A DNA stretch of 64,000 nucleotides from Letharia columbiana (Eukaryota > Ascomycota > Lecanoromycetes > Lecanorales > Parmeliaceae): positions 1,995,501 to 2,059,500 of the forward strand of contig NW_023501036.1 in assembly GCF_014066305.1 (NCBI RefSeq), written 5' to 3'. A model generated the notes under the pieces. It saw only the letters and a program-made list of their open reading frames with translations. It did not search any database and had not been told where the DNA came from. A program made the translations under genes and the position numbers. Below, one piece after another: positions 1 to 12,606 of the stretch; position 1 is the first letter of the stretch, and the number at the start of each line of letters is the position of its first letter.

Positions 1-1
1 T

Positions 2-2952
2 TATCTCAACGACAGCTCAAACTACGCTACGAAGGATCCCGCTTTTGCTCCAATCTACAAGAAAGCCATGACCGAGTACACTCAGAGAGCTTTCAAATTA
101 GACAAAGAACTGCCCCTCACATGCGCGACGTTTGGTGGTTACTTCCTACTCAGGAGGGCATGGCCTACTGTCGAGACATTGGCGCGAAAAGCAATCGAGT
201 TGACTGATGTCAACGCCATCGCTAGTGACGGTTGGTATCTTCTTGCGAGGAAAGAGCACTCACAAGAGAATCCAGACTACTCAAAGGTTAACGATTTCTA
301 CAGTAGAGCTGATGCTGCAAGAGGCGGCGGCGACAAGGGCTATGTACCAGCAAGACTTGGGCTCGCTCAGGTACAGGTATTGCAGCAAGATGTTGATGGG
401 GCAAAATTCCGATTGGAGAAGGTCATACAGGCTTCGAAGAGCACTGAGGCAATGATGCTTCTTGGAGCCTTGTATGCTGAGGATGTTTTTGCAAATCAAG
501 TGACAACTGGTGTGAAGGAAGACAAGTCTGCGGAGGTCAAGAAAGCAGTCGCGTTCCTTGAAGCTGTGCGCATAGCTTGGAAAGATCCCTCAAAAAAGCT
601 ATATCCCGACCTGTCAGTACTCGTCTATCTCGCTCGCTTGTACGAAGTCGACCACCCAGATAAGGCAATGCAATGCTTGCAGCAGGTTGAGAAGCTGAGC
701 ATCGAGGATCTATCGGATAAGAAGGACATGCTCAAGGATGCAGAACTCGACGAGGCCACGATGACAAAGCTTCGCGAAGAACTGCCTCCACAATTGCTCA
801 ACAACCTTGGGTGCTTTCAGTACCAGAGCGAGAAGCACGACTTGGCCAGAGACCTTTTCCAGACAGCATTGAATTCTCTTGTCAAGTTCGGAGAGAGAGA
901 CGAGACTATCGACACAGATGCCCTGGTCACAACCATCAGTTATAACCTGGCGCGGACATACGAAGCCGCTGGCTTACTTGACGATGCAAAACAGGTATAC
1001 GAGGGCCTGTTGGCACGTCACCAAGACTATACTGATGCTCGAACGCGACTCGCTTACATCGAATTGCGCCTGAACCCAACAGAGGATGGGCCAAAGGCCA
1101 TATCTGCATTAAATGAGACAGACGGCTCAGATCTCGAAGTACGAGCGCTTCTGGGGTGGTATCTCAGCAGATCAAAGAAGCACGCTACCAACGTTGCCGA
1201 AGACCAAGAGCAACGGCACTACAAGCACACTTTGCAACTTTACGAGAAGCATGATCGGTACTCGTTGACTGGCATGGGCAACGCGTACGCTAAATATGCC
1301 CGCGAGATGCGGAGAACGACAGACAAGGAGAGGGAAAAGCGAAGTGCCGAATACCTCAAAGCTGTTGGATACTATGATAAGGCGCTACAACTAGATCACA
1401 GAAATGCTTATGCTGCGCAGGGCATTGGTATAGCTCTGATCGAAGATAAGAAAGACCTCGGCTCCGCTCTTCATATCTTTACAAAGATTCGAGATACCGT
1501 GCGCGACTCCAGTGTCTTCATCAATCTTGGTCATGTCTATTGCGAGCTGAAGCAGTACGTCAAGTCGATTGAGAGCGTGAGTCTTCCTTCTCCTTCTGCA
1601 TTGTGTCTGGTGAGCTCACACCTAGCGTCTAGTACGAAACCGCCCTCCACAGAGATCGCGCCTCGGATCCTCAAGTCCTTGCTTGCCTCGGCCGCGTATG
1701 GCTTCTCAAAGGCAAACAAGACAAGTCTACCTCAGCCATGAAATCCTCCCTCGACTATTCCCGCCGTGCTCTGGCCATCGCCACTTCTCAAATCCATTTC
1801 AAGTTCAACATTGCCTTTGTGCAAATCCAACTCGCTCAGCTAATTTACACCCTCCCCGAGTCCCAACGCACCCTCGCTGAAGTTCAAGCTGCTTCGGAAG
1901 GTCTCGATGACGCCATTGAATCATTCACTGAAATCGCGCAAGCGAAAAATCCTCCTTACCCTAAGCACGACATCGAGCAACGAGCTAACATGGGAAGAAA
2001 CACTATGCGCAGACAGCTTGAGCGCGCCATTCAATCTCAGCGTGAGTACGAAGAAAAGAATGCGGCACGCCTACAGGAAGCACGCGAGTCGCGCGAAGCA
2101 GAGATGAAGCGCCGTGAGGAAGAGCGGAAGAGAGCTGAAGAGATCGCTGCTGAGGAAAAGAAGAAGATCCAAGACGAGCGTAACAAGATGCTCGCACTAA
2201 ACCGCGAGCTCGTCGAGAAGCGCGCCGAAGAAGAGCGACGGAAAGAAGAACTTGAATACACCACCGACTCAGAGACAGGCGAGCGCGTCAAGCGGAAGAA
2301 AAAGCCAAGAGGTGCTGGTGGCAAACGCAAGAAGAAGGGCGAAGACTCGGATACGGAGACTGAAGGTGATGGCCCGAGGAGGAGGAGAAAGGGCGCTAAG
2401 GGCACAGAAGATGAGACTAGTGGCATCACCAGTATGGATGACAATGGCCCGAGAACAAAAAAGAAGAGGAAGTTGGCCCGCAAGGGAGGCAAGGAAGACA
2501 AATTCAAGAGTAGCGAAATGGTCCTTGACAGCGACGAGGATGACGACGTTGCACCAGCTGCCACTAACGGTGGAGGCAAGACAAGTGATCCTGAAGAGGA
2601 CGCCGAGATGGAAGATGCTAGACCCGCCATCGAGGCTGCAACTAGAGGAGAAGACGACGACGAAGACGAAGAAGAAGCCGTATCCCGCCCCCGCAAGAAA
2701 CCCGTCCGCCGCATCGATGAGAGCGACGAGGAAGAAGAGGACGACGACGAGGACGACGAGGGGGAGGATGAAGATACAGCACCTCCGCCCATGACTACCG
2801 CAGAGAAAGCAGCCGCCGAGGAACAAGGCGAAGATGTCTCGATGGTGGATCAGAAAGTCACGGCGGCGGGCGGCGGCAACGATGTCGAAGTTTCAGGGCA
2901 AGCCGGTGGCGTTTATCCCGGCGTGACCGGAGGTGGAGAAGCGGGTGCGTAA
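2..2952 (+). CDS. CTR9: CTR9, Paf1 complex TPR subunit (3' part, 5' end outside window)
   Basis: This is the C-terminal ~960 residues of the tetratricopeptide scaffold of the Paf1 transcription-elongation complex, a nuclear protein that supports histone H2B ubiquitination and H3 methylation. The frame is open from base 2 and the start codon lies upstream. Exon 1 (2-1576) encodes serial TPR helices, for example around LLGALYAEDVF and NNLGCFQYQSEKHDLARDLF. A 56-nt phase-0 intron (1577-1632, GTGAGT..TAG) joins YVKSIES to YETALHRDRA. Exon 2 (1633-2952) ends the TPRs, then a long charged coiled coil rich in E, R and K, then acidic blocks and KKKRK-type basic stretches. This TPR, coiled-coil, acidic-tail order is the family's architecture. 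About 240 N-terminal residues are probably missing, judging from the usual ~1200-residue length. The tail is very repetitive, so large ORFs on the opposite strand here are compositional shadows. Confidence 0.93.
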
Positions 2953-4280
2953 GAGCGTCCTATAGAATCGTCGGAGGTTGTGATGAAAGAGCGGGCGATA
3001 AGGACGTTTGTAATATAGTCAGGCTATGTAGCTCTTTCCACTAATAGATGGCTTGCATATCATACAGTCCGTTTCTCTCTCTCTCTCTCTCTTCGAAAAG
3101 AAGAGGTCCGAGATAGGTCCATCCATCCATCCATCTAACTTACTTCCTTACACGACAATCCCAAATCCGTCACCCCCTCCTCCTTTCTCTTTTTTTTTTC
3201 TCTCTCTCTCTCTCTACCCACATACCACCATCCGCACCGCACCGCACCGCACCCCTTTCCATCACTCAATCCCCCCTCTCGAAACCATATACCTGTGCGT
3301 CTATGTGCATGCGTGTCAAAAACAGCCAGCCAGCAAACAAACACCCGAAACGATCGCGCGTCCAGTCAGAGGGTCCGAATTAAAACCCCCCCCCCCCCCG
3401 CCCTACCGCCCTCCACCGCCCTCCACAGTAGTAATAGTAAGTAGGAGTAGTAAAGTAGTAACAATATCTAGCAACCTCGTCCGTATACCCTATACTCCTC
3501 ATGAATATGGATATCATAATCAACCTTCTTGTCCTTATCCTTATCCTTATCCTTATCCTCATCCTTATCCTTATCCCTTAGCCGCGCTTGAACTCGTATG
3601 TGTCGACACTGCGACGACGCCAACGACCGTTGGAAGTGTAAATTTACAGTATTTAGACTTTGGAACTGAACCCGGCCGGGTGTGGCTGGCTTTTGGCTGG
3701 CTGGTTGGCGGGCTTGTTGGTGTTGGTGGGTTCGTGTTGCGGGTACCTGCTAGGGAACGACTACATACGAGATATGTGAGAGAGGCGATAGCTGGGTACG
3801 TACTGTACGGAACGGCGTGGACCAAAAAGATAGAGCTTTTTTTTGATTTTTTCTATTTTTTGTATTTTTATTTTCATTGGGCTACAGAAGTATGATGATA
3901 CATGGATTTCACCTCTGCCTCGAGCTCGAACTTTGCATCTACCTTTACCTGTAGAGTACCGCCGCCCTTGCCATCTGCCCTCCATATTCTCTGGTAGCCA
4001 TGATGTTTCGAAATGTCAGCGTCGGCCAGCAACGACAACTTTCGTGGGGAATGACCATCTGGTAGATAATACAAAAAACTCATATGTTGAAGATGGTCAG
4101 ACCTGGTAGACCTTTTAGAAATTTCATTATTCGATCGAATGGGCGTTCATTCCCTCCTCTCCGGCACAATCGAGAAACATACATTAGAACATAAGTCGTA
4201 GATTTCGTGAAGACTTTTGGATTTTATTGCAGGCAGTAGATGTATGCATGCAGGTGATAGATGTACATATGTAGATAGAC
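2953..4280. other. Intergenic spacer with microsatellites
   Basis: This gap lies between the 3' ends of CTR9 (+) and the minus-strand gene ending at 4281. It holds (CT)n near 3073-3092 and 3200-3216, CCATC copies near 3121-3135, CGCAC copies near 3234-3252, a run of about 14 C near 3387 and a CCTTAT hexamer array near 3530-3580. An 842-nt open frame covers the area but its translation is simple-sequence, so I do not call a gene. Confidence 0.7.
3530..3580 (+). repeat. (CCTTAT)n hexanucleotide microsatellite
   Basis: About eight near-perfect CCTTAT units with one CCTCAT variant. It is not the fungal telomere unit (TTAGGG/CCCTAA). Confidence 0.85.
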
Positions 4281-6928
4281 TTAAGGGTTGCGCACGGGGG
4301 TCGTGTGCGGCGGCTGAATGACGTTGTAGCTTCCTCTGCTACCTCTGGCATTAAGGCTCGATGCGGAGCTCCCAGAACGCATTCGCCTGCCAGCTGCAGG
4401 TTGGAATGGCGGCGGCATAGATGGATCCTGGGCTGGAAGACTGACGTCTGAGATGGCTCTGTCCCGGGATACTGGAAGCAGTGGCACGGGCTCTTCGGCG
4501 GTCTTGGCTTTGGAGAGCATGATGTTTTGAGCGGCGTCTTTCGCCAAATTAGGGCTACGGCGACGTTGAGCCATCAGTGTCTGTTGGCTTTCTGAGGGAG
4601 AGTCTGACAGGTTCAAAAAGGTTGAGTTGTCGGTGAGTTGGTCGACGGCAGGATCAATTCTTTCGCGGCTGTTCTTGCTGGACATCAATTCTGGCAAGCT
4701 ACCGACGGAGCCAGCGTTGCGGGGGCGGCGCGCATTAGATGCAGCTTGCGTACACCAAAAGCTTTCTTGGGAGTTACTTTTGCTGATCAGCGACCGGCTG
4801 CTGCGCGGAGAGTTGCTGATCGTTGAACCGTCAATGCGGCCGACGTTGTGGAGATGGAACGTCGCATCTTGGGGGTAATCAGTGGTGTATATCTGGTGAT
4901 ATAGGTCGTCTTGGACCGTCTGAGATTCGAAATCATCGGCCACTACGTAAGTTGGCCGGCACCATTCCTTACAGTTCCCGGCGGAGAATCTTGTAGCCAA
5001 TGCCGATTCCGTAGCCTCATCTGGGGTAACAGCTTCTGGGATACTGCTGAATGATGATTCGGTAGAGCCCGCCGACGGAGGGTCCAGACTTGATGGGAAC
5101 GTCTGTACAGGCAGGAGTGAAGGTGGTGAGCTTGAGTATACAGAAGAGGATCGTTTGGCTGCATGCCTGCTGGGAGAGGGCGAGGCAGGTTGGGGCTTCC
5201 TGTTTGGAGATGCGGATGCCGTATCAACGGCGGCGGTCTGGATGTCATCGACAGTGGGTGCAGTGATATCGTCCTCATGGATTGAGGAACGATGCCAATC
5301 GAAATGTGAATCCCCTTCAGCCCCGAGGGCATAGGAACAGTTGATGGCGTCTGACGCGATGTCCCAAAATGCCTCCATGTCATTGGGCCCGACGGAGATG
5401 TGTCGTGAGAGACGTGGCCGCGCGGGTATATCGTCAAGTGGGTCCTCAATAGAAGGTTCTGATGTCTTAGCCGGCGCCATGCTATGCCTTTGCAGCGAGT
5501 CGAAGACATCCGCTTCCACCGGCAGCAATCTGGCTGACCATCCACTTGGACTCTCTTCAGCCGGAGGCATGGGATGTGCCCACCCGCTTTGCAAATGTTC
5601 GGCCGCCGGAACGCTATTGCGAAGACCGGAGTTGAAACTCACAGGGCGCTGAGTGCAAGCTAAAAACGAGCTTCTCTTTTCATCAGTTTCATCATCCTCC
5701 TCGACTGGCGCGAGCTCGGTTTTGACCATTGAGAACGGCACCTGTCGATTCCAATCTGCACAGTCATCTGTTGTTACAGCGTGCGGTGATGCGAGATCGT
5801 AGATTCCATCGTTCCAGGTACCTATAGGATAGTCCGAAGGCTCAGGGGACCCGATGGAATTTTGCGGTTCGAACATCGTATCAAATGGTGTTTCATGATG
5901 GAATGTGAAAAAGTCGGGTGTCAGGTGACGGGATGGTGATACCGGTGAACTTTGAGCTGTATGGCATGCAGCACTTGGCTGGGAGAAGTTATCTGATGAC
6001 CGTGAATGCTCGAAGGCCCTCACAGGAGATGTTGCGTCATAGGGGCTGTCCTGTGTGCGATCCTGAATTCTTGATGTACGAAAGGAAGGCAAGCCGGCGG
6101 TGCCATCTCGTGGCTGGGACGGGGAATCGGGTAAAAGAGCATCCCGCGGTAAGTCTTCTCGCTGTATGTCCTTGGCCTTGATACCTCTCAGTCCTGGTTG
6201 GGAGGCCTGCGAGGCACGAAGAGCAGAAAACTCCGAAACAAGATCATTGGGGTTTGCTCTTTCCAGCTGTTGAACGTGATGAGGTTGAGTGTGGGTCACG
6301 TGGTGGAAGTTGAATGGCTCGGATATGTTCAGTCGTAGGGCAGCGTTTGCTAGGCCTGTCAGCGGTAGTCTGGCGGGTCAACTGTCCAAAGAAACTTACG
6401 ATCACCGGTTGAAGGTGTCCTGCTGTGCATGAAATCTGGAGAAGGTGGTTGGTCTAGGACATGGTGCACACGAGCTTCCTTGCTTTCTTCCACCCAATCC
6501 AGCGTGCGTAGCGAGGTCAATTCGTGTTTGCTGTTTTGGCGTTTCAGAAATCTTGACCCCTTCGCCATCCATGCCTTGGGGGCGAAGCTATCCAAAGCAT
6601 CTCCTCTTGTATGTGTGCTTCCTCCTGCGACTGATCGTCTATCGACTGAGGTGCGAGGCGTGCGTCTGTCAATTGACGTTGAGACTGGTGAAAGATCATC
6701 TCTGTCTTGGGGTCGGGAGTAATTCGGAGCAGACGAGTTGCTTCTTGAGCGAAGTTGCAGCGATGGACGTCTTGCGCCTTCTGTCTTTGCTCGCTGGTGA
6801 TGCGCTGGCTGAAGCATGGTTGTGAATGGTCTCCTGCCCAGGTCTTGGATACCTTTATGATCCACAACCCTCCAGTCGAGCCGGCTGCCCTCTGTCGAGT
6901 CGGCAGCAGTCCCCTTGAACTCGAACAT
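4281..6928 (-). CDS. Large Ser/Pro-rich, probably disordered fungal protein (unknown function)
   Basis: Two exons on the minus strand, 6928-6400 and 6355-4281, encode about 867 residues. The intron (6356-6399, 44 nt) has GTAAGT at the donor and ACAG at the acceptor in phase 1. The start at 6928 is supported by an in-frame stop a few codons upstream. The N-terminal exon contains the block KAWMAKGSRFLKRQNSK followed by TSLRTLDWVEESKE, which reads like a conserved short motif. The rest is low-complexity Ser, Pro, Thr and Asp with many SP and RxxS-type phosphosite-like sequences. I see no transmembrane segment, signal peptide or catalytic motif. Its 5' side faces a 5.7-kb gene-poor region that could hold long regulatory sequence. 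I do not recognise the family. A scaffold or signalling role would be a guess. Confidence 0.72.
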
Positions 6929-9900
6929 GGCTTGGTTTCAAAGGATGTGGTGTCACCACCGGGCTCATATGTAATCGAAAAGCGTCGAGGTGCGCAGTGA
7001 TGTTGGCATGGCACGACCAACGGGGGAAAGGTCAAGGCTCTGAGGGAGGCTTTTGGGAATGCAAAGAAACAGTGAGAGGCCGTTAGAAGAATAAAAATTG
7101 GGAGCTTGTCTGGCGTGTTATGGTTCGGTCGTGGTATTTTAGCGGGCGACTATTGCCGAGACCGTCGAAAGCCCACGAACGCGACAGGGAGGTGGCTGTC
7201 GCTAATGCAACCTTGAGCGCACTAGCTGGGGGCACGACAGGGCCGGTCGGTGGGTTGGGCCAGGGTGGGAGCAGGAACCAACGCGATTGATCAGTTAAAA
7301 GTTCAGCTAAGTAATGAATGGTACGGTACTGATCACTGGATCAGCAAGGCGATGACAGGGGTTGCCACCGATTCCAGCCGTCCCACTGAAAGTCGTTTGA
7401 GAAAGTGGTACTCCGTATGCGTTTTGTTTTGAAGATGATGGTGGGGAAGGAAATGGGATTGCGAAAGGATTGCGAAATATGTGTAGGATTGCGGACTGGT
7501 CAACGGCGCGGGTCGAGATGCCCTGTGTGGCGAGGCTTCTCGAACACCTGGGGGTGGTGGTGGTGGCGAAGAAAATCGAAAGCCTTCCCGAGTTTCTCGG
7601 AAACCCTCAAACCTCCTGTCTCAAACGTTCGTGCGGCGTAGAACTGTAATTATTATTGTCAGCGTTATCATCAGAAAACGCGACGATTTTAGAAAAGAAT
7701 AGGTAGGATGCAAGGTGCAAGTCCTGGAAACTGGGAGAAATTATAACAATTATAACAACGCGCTACCACCCGCCTGTTATTAAATCATTTTCGCCTCCTT
7801 CGCTTTCACTCGGTACTCTACTGCCATCGACGCCATTGCCTTGGAATTCAAGCAGATGCGTAGTGCTCGCGACTTCTTACCTGGAATGATGTGAATGCTA
7901 GCTGTTGATTGGAGTAATTTAGCAAAGCAAGATGCTGGGTGATGTGATCGGGAGGATTCCTCGTGCGTCCAAGTGGACCTGCTTACGTTGAGGCTTGAGG
8001 TACTGCCGCTGCGGCAAAATTCACCATTCACCATTCACCATTCACCATTCACCAATGGCACTAAGATCCTGGTCTGGAAGGCAAATCACGCCCATGAGTG
8101 CGAATATTATTAAGAAACATAGGTAACCAGACACGGCGAGTGGTAGAAAAGGGTGAGGGAATTTGCATCATCCTCATCGCCTATCTCGTATCAATAGATA
8201 GGTCTCTCGGATTCGTAGTTGCATAATTACGGCCGTAGCGATTTTGCTTCCCAACCCGGCTCTCGTATCGAATCCTGCCGTTGACCATTGTAGAGTGTAG
8301 CTGAAAGGATCCACTTTCCGGGGTGATGGGGCACGATTCTTTTTTTCTTCTTCGTTGGGCCGTCGTGCCCAAGAGCCAGGCCTACTCAAACCTGAGACTG
8401 AGGCCATGTCATCCTACCTACAGACTCTATGCAGTCTTATGCTTGCTCGTCACCAAAGTCTGGGCTACGTCTCAAAGAGAGGATTGGATGGGGGGGGGAA
8501 GGCCGCAGATGGAGAGGATAGCCTGGCTCCCTGGGCAGGCTCGTACCTTGCAGGGCCATGCATAGCGCCCCGGGCCCTTGGGTCGTCTTCCCCCGCCCCA
8601 CCAGTAGTGAAATCCAGAATCTGAGGGATGCAGGAATGAGCCAATTGAAAGTCGTAATTGCCACGAGACCTGGTCGATTCGATAGGAACTTCCGGGGACT
8701 ATCCCTTCCCTTTTTGACGGGGCTTTGACCGGTAGCTTCTTAGCGAGTTACCGACTGAGCGGCTGCAATAAAATTCGTCTGCTTTTCTCCGTGCGCCCAA
8801 CCATTTTTACCAAGCGTCGCGATAAGATTGGAACAGAGTCCAATTCTCTGACATAACAAATCCTTGGAAAATCATAATAACATTCCATTAAACGTACCTC
8901 AAAAACTTACAGGGTGGAAGAAGGGAGCAAAGGGGATAATGGGTACAGCCGCGGGAAGGGTAAGCAAGAGCGACCGTTGTACCTGCAAGCCCACCGTTCT
9001 ACTTTAAAGTACCTTACTCCTCCTCCCTACCACCTTTACTTCCTCATTATTGCTACCTTTACCTTAGTATCTTCCACTCTAGGAAAACCTTGCGCTCTAG
9101 CGGCCATTCTTTTTTGCCATTTTCTTTTTACATGAACCTATTATTGTTCATTATTTATTGTTTATTGTTTATCGTTTTTTTTTTCTTCCTTTCTGTTATT
9201 TGCAATACTGGAACTTGGAAGCGAGCTTGCAGCTCGACCATCGAGTATGGACCAACCGTTACCGAAAGAGCATCTGCACTCTGCACACTTACGTCCACAA
9301 TACCCCACTCTTAAGCATGCCATCGGCTTGACTATACAAGTTCGGAGATAAGTCGCTGCGAGGTGCAGCTCATTCTTCCAGCTCTGGCGGTAAAATTTCC
9401 TAAAGCATGAGAATACTCCAGCCTCTGCAAGCCACCTTTTCTACTTCGGTCAATCTATCGCAAAGTGGATGAACTTTCTATCCTCTGACCCTCTCACGCT
9501 CTTCCTTAGACTTCAGCGATTTCACCTCGTTTTCGATACATACCCCCACTACTTGATCAATCCTGGTCCTCATCTCGCATGAGACATGTTTTCACCCTAC
9601 ATGATCTCGATCGTCATCTTAGCCGCGCATCTCGCAGATGTTCGGTCTTCCAACGTTTCCTCTTCCCTGTGCTCTGTGCATTGACATATGCATTAATACC
9701 CAGTCCCTGCATATTCTCTTACCCCGTACACAACCAATTACATTTACGCTTACTTGACAGATCAGCCACTCGACACCGATACCTGCGTATGTCGTGCATG
9801 TGCGCCAGGCATACTTAACTCTAATATTCTATATGCGCAACGCCAGGCTAAAACAATGCCTCCAGGAGCACCGCGACACGCGTAATCATTCCTAATCAGA

Positions 9901-12606
9901 ACGACATGAATCATTTCCAGAGATGCTCTAAAATCTTCACCGAGTGGAAGCTCCGAATACGGCATGACAGCAATGGAAATACACATCAAGAGCGAACAAG
10001 CGCACGCCAAGGTATGATGGAGGCATTTCAGACTCAATGTAGTGGTGAGAGGAATTTCTCATGATCTGTTGACGGTCGAATGTCAGATCATTAGCAAAAG
10101 ACCGACACCAGCTGCTACCTGAATCGAGACACGCTTTAGATGAAATGTGAGCGCCAACATTTGTGAAGACAGTTATGGTACTCTAGGATCAGCAGTCTAA
10201 TCAACAGATCTAGAATGACTCTCTGAGACCCTTGCCCAGTCCTCTTCGAGGACAGACAAAAGACGGGTCGAGGTATCCAAAGCGCCATCACAATCCATGC
10301 CTCCAAGCCCATATGCCCATTTTGTAGCACTTCGCCTGGCCTCAACAGCCAGCAATCGTCACAAAACCGCGATGAAGCAGCTCGTCTCCCTCCTTCTCCT
10401 CCGCATGATCCCAGACTCCACACCGCTCTTAAACCTCCGCCATTTTCCGGAAATTTTTCTATGGCACACCGCCCTTCTCGGATCCCTCGTGTCACAGCAC
10501 GGAACATAAAGCCGAAACCTTAACAACGGAGGAATGGTCCAGAAGACGGGTTCCGCAATGAGGATGGCGGAGAGGGAGTAGAGTGACGCAGGAATGCAAG
10601 ACTGACAGAGAGAAAAGTACGCCTGGAATGGCAATGATTTACGTGGCTAGAAGCACGGATTATCCCCTTCCCGCCCCCCTCTCTCTGTTCTTAACGAATA
10701 CTGCGCCTGTAGTATGTAGTCACCAAGAACCCATCACTTTGCGCTGGGGGAAGGAGGGGGATTCACACACTGCCCGTGTTTCCCGGAAATAGGCAGTTAA
10801 CCCCGTACCTAAACTCTCTTCTCACCCCACAGCAACCTATGCCCGTTCGTCCCTTCAAACGCGCCCGAGCTTGCGAAGATAGGAAAGTCGTAACCGTACC
10901 CACGGGGAAAGAATCCCTGCCGCACACTCCGACCGTTCAACCCACACCTCATCTCCTGGGCGAAAGGGAAGTATGATGCGCGCATGCCCGGTGAGGGAGG
11001 GAGGAAGGGTCCAGGTATTGCTCCCCGGAGAGGTACCTAGGTTACCACGGAAGCCGCACCCAGCGATCGCTTTCCAGTGGGAAGCGGCTTCCGAGCGGGG
11101 CTGACTTTGATCCGCCCCCTCTCCTTTATCATCTCCGTCCGTTTACTACATACGTGCTCATCCTATCTATCGATTTATCTATCTATCTGGCTATCATCAA
11201 CCATCATATCATCTCATATCATATCATTGCATCCACGCATCCCCTACCGTCTTCTCCGAAGCAGACCTACCTCATTCCCTTCCCTTGACACGGGCATCCC
11301 GCTCTAGTCTACTCCACCGAGAGTCGCACGTCTAGCATACGAGTGGTGGCGCCTTTCAACCTCCAGCTGCGCGGAGTGCAGTGTTCGTGGCGGGGTCGAT
11401 CGAGCGAGAGTGGCATCTTTGCCGGCCGGATGATGATGATGTGGGGTCTTTTATGCGTTTCCGCCGTCTAAGATTATGTATGGTATATCTTTTACACCTC
11501 CCTCAACGGTTATCCATGGAGAAAGTAATTACTCATGGTACTGTACCATACATCTCATCGGCCAAATTCCACCAACCGTCCCCATGGATAACGTCGTCGT
11601 CTCTACCGTCGCTACACCAATACAGTACCAATGCGACACTATGCGAGGTCATACCCGCTTGATTTCTTTCAAACCACATTTGCGACTGAGGCGAGTTATT
11701 CGACCTCTATTTGTGGCCGGTGTAAGATCTTTCATGTAAGGTCTTTCGAATATAAATACCATGCTGCTACCCTCATTGATGGACTATTTCTTTCATATAG
11801 TATCCACACCCACATCCGCATACACACTCCTTAGCATACACACTCGCTTTTCTTCCCTATCAAGATTTTATACTCTCGTACTCAGACAGCAGCCCATTTA
11901 GCCCAGGCAGAGGCTATGTATCCCATCCCTTACTATCATAGAACGAATAACGACAACACGCCTGACTGTCCAAATATCTTATCAATACATAAGGACTCGG
12001 CGAGGTTATAAAGTACAGAATTGGCAAGGCCGAAAGAATAAGCGAGCAGCGATGGGACTCGGTAGGGCGGTCGATAGCTAATGTCGTAAAGGCAATGGTT
12101 TGGTAGACAAAGGTAGCAAAGATATCAGGAAGAGGTTGAGGATGTGAGTAGGCGTAGGTAATTATTTTGTATATCCAACATGAAGAAGACATACCATCCA
12201 TGGGAAGGTGTATCTTACTGATGAAACTTTGCCCATCAGATAGTTGATACAGCACCATAAGTGAGTAGATTCTCCATGGATGACCCACTTTGTCCATAGA
12301 TGAAATGCTTTATCCATGGATCATGACGATAGGTGCAACATAGACGTGTCCGAGGCGAGACGCGAGCGCGGCTGTTTGGGGAAGGAGGTGCGGGGCTGGG
12401 GTGCACACGGTGATTTGGTGGGGGTGGAAGAGTCTCTTTTCCCGGTCCACAACTTCCGTCCGGACTGGCAAGCAAGCAAGCAGAACGCACGTTCCAAATC
12501 AAGGGCACGCTTTTGCAAAGGACCACGTCAACGCCAAGGATACCACACTTTTCCATCATCTCGTCCTCTCTCTCCTCCGCTTTCGCGGGCGGGTGCGCTA
12601 CCGGCG
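6929..12606. other. Long gene-poor region (5.7 kb)
   Basis: Only short, unconvincing open frames occur. Visible items are the CACCATT tandem repeat near 8020-8055, TATC and CATAT tracts near 11158-11228, pyrimidine tracts, and palindromic TCCATGGA-type sites between 11511 and 12321. The region is upstream of the gene starting at 6928 and downstream of the gene ending at 12607, so most of it may be the former gene's promoter or 5'UTR, or a noncoding RNA. Nothing in the sequence decides between these. Confidence 0.5.
8020..8055 (+). repeat. CACCATT heptamer tandem repeat
   Basis: Five consecutive near-identical 7-base units (attcacc/caccatt) in the gene-poor region. Confidence 0.85.

Noticed and set aside
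2037..2792. 251-codon minus-strand frame of poly-Ser
   Set aside because: Antisense of the acidic/basic tail of CTR9.
3530..3580. Interstitial telomere
   Set aside because: The unit is CCTTAT, not CCCTAA/TTAGGG.
3053..3895. 280-codon plus-strand open frame
   Set aside because: Its translation is Ser/Leu/Pro/Tyr simple sequence from CT, CCTTAT and C runs. Open by composition, not coding.
10136..10507. 123-codon minus-strand frame in the gene-poor region
   Set aside because: No domain, overlaps equally long frames on the other strand, no splice context.
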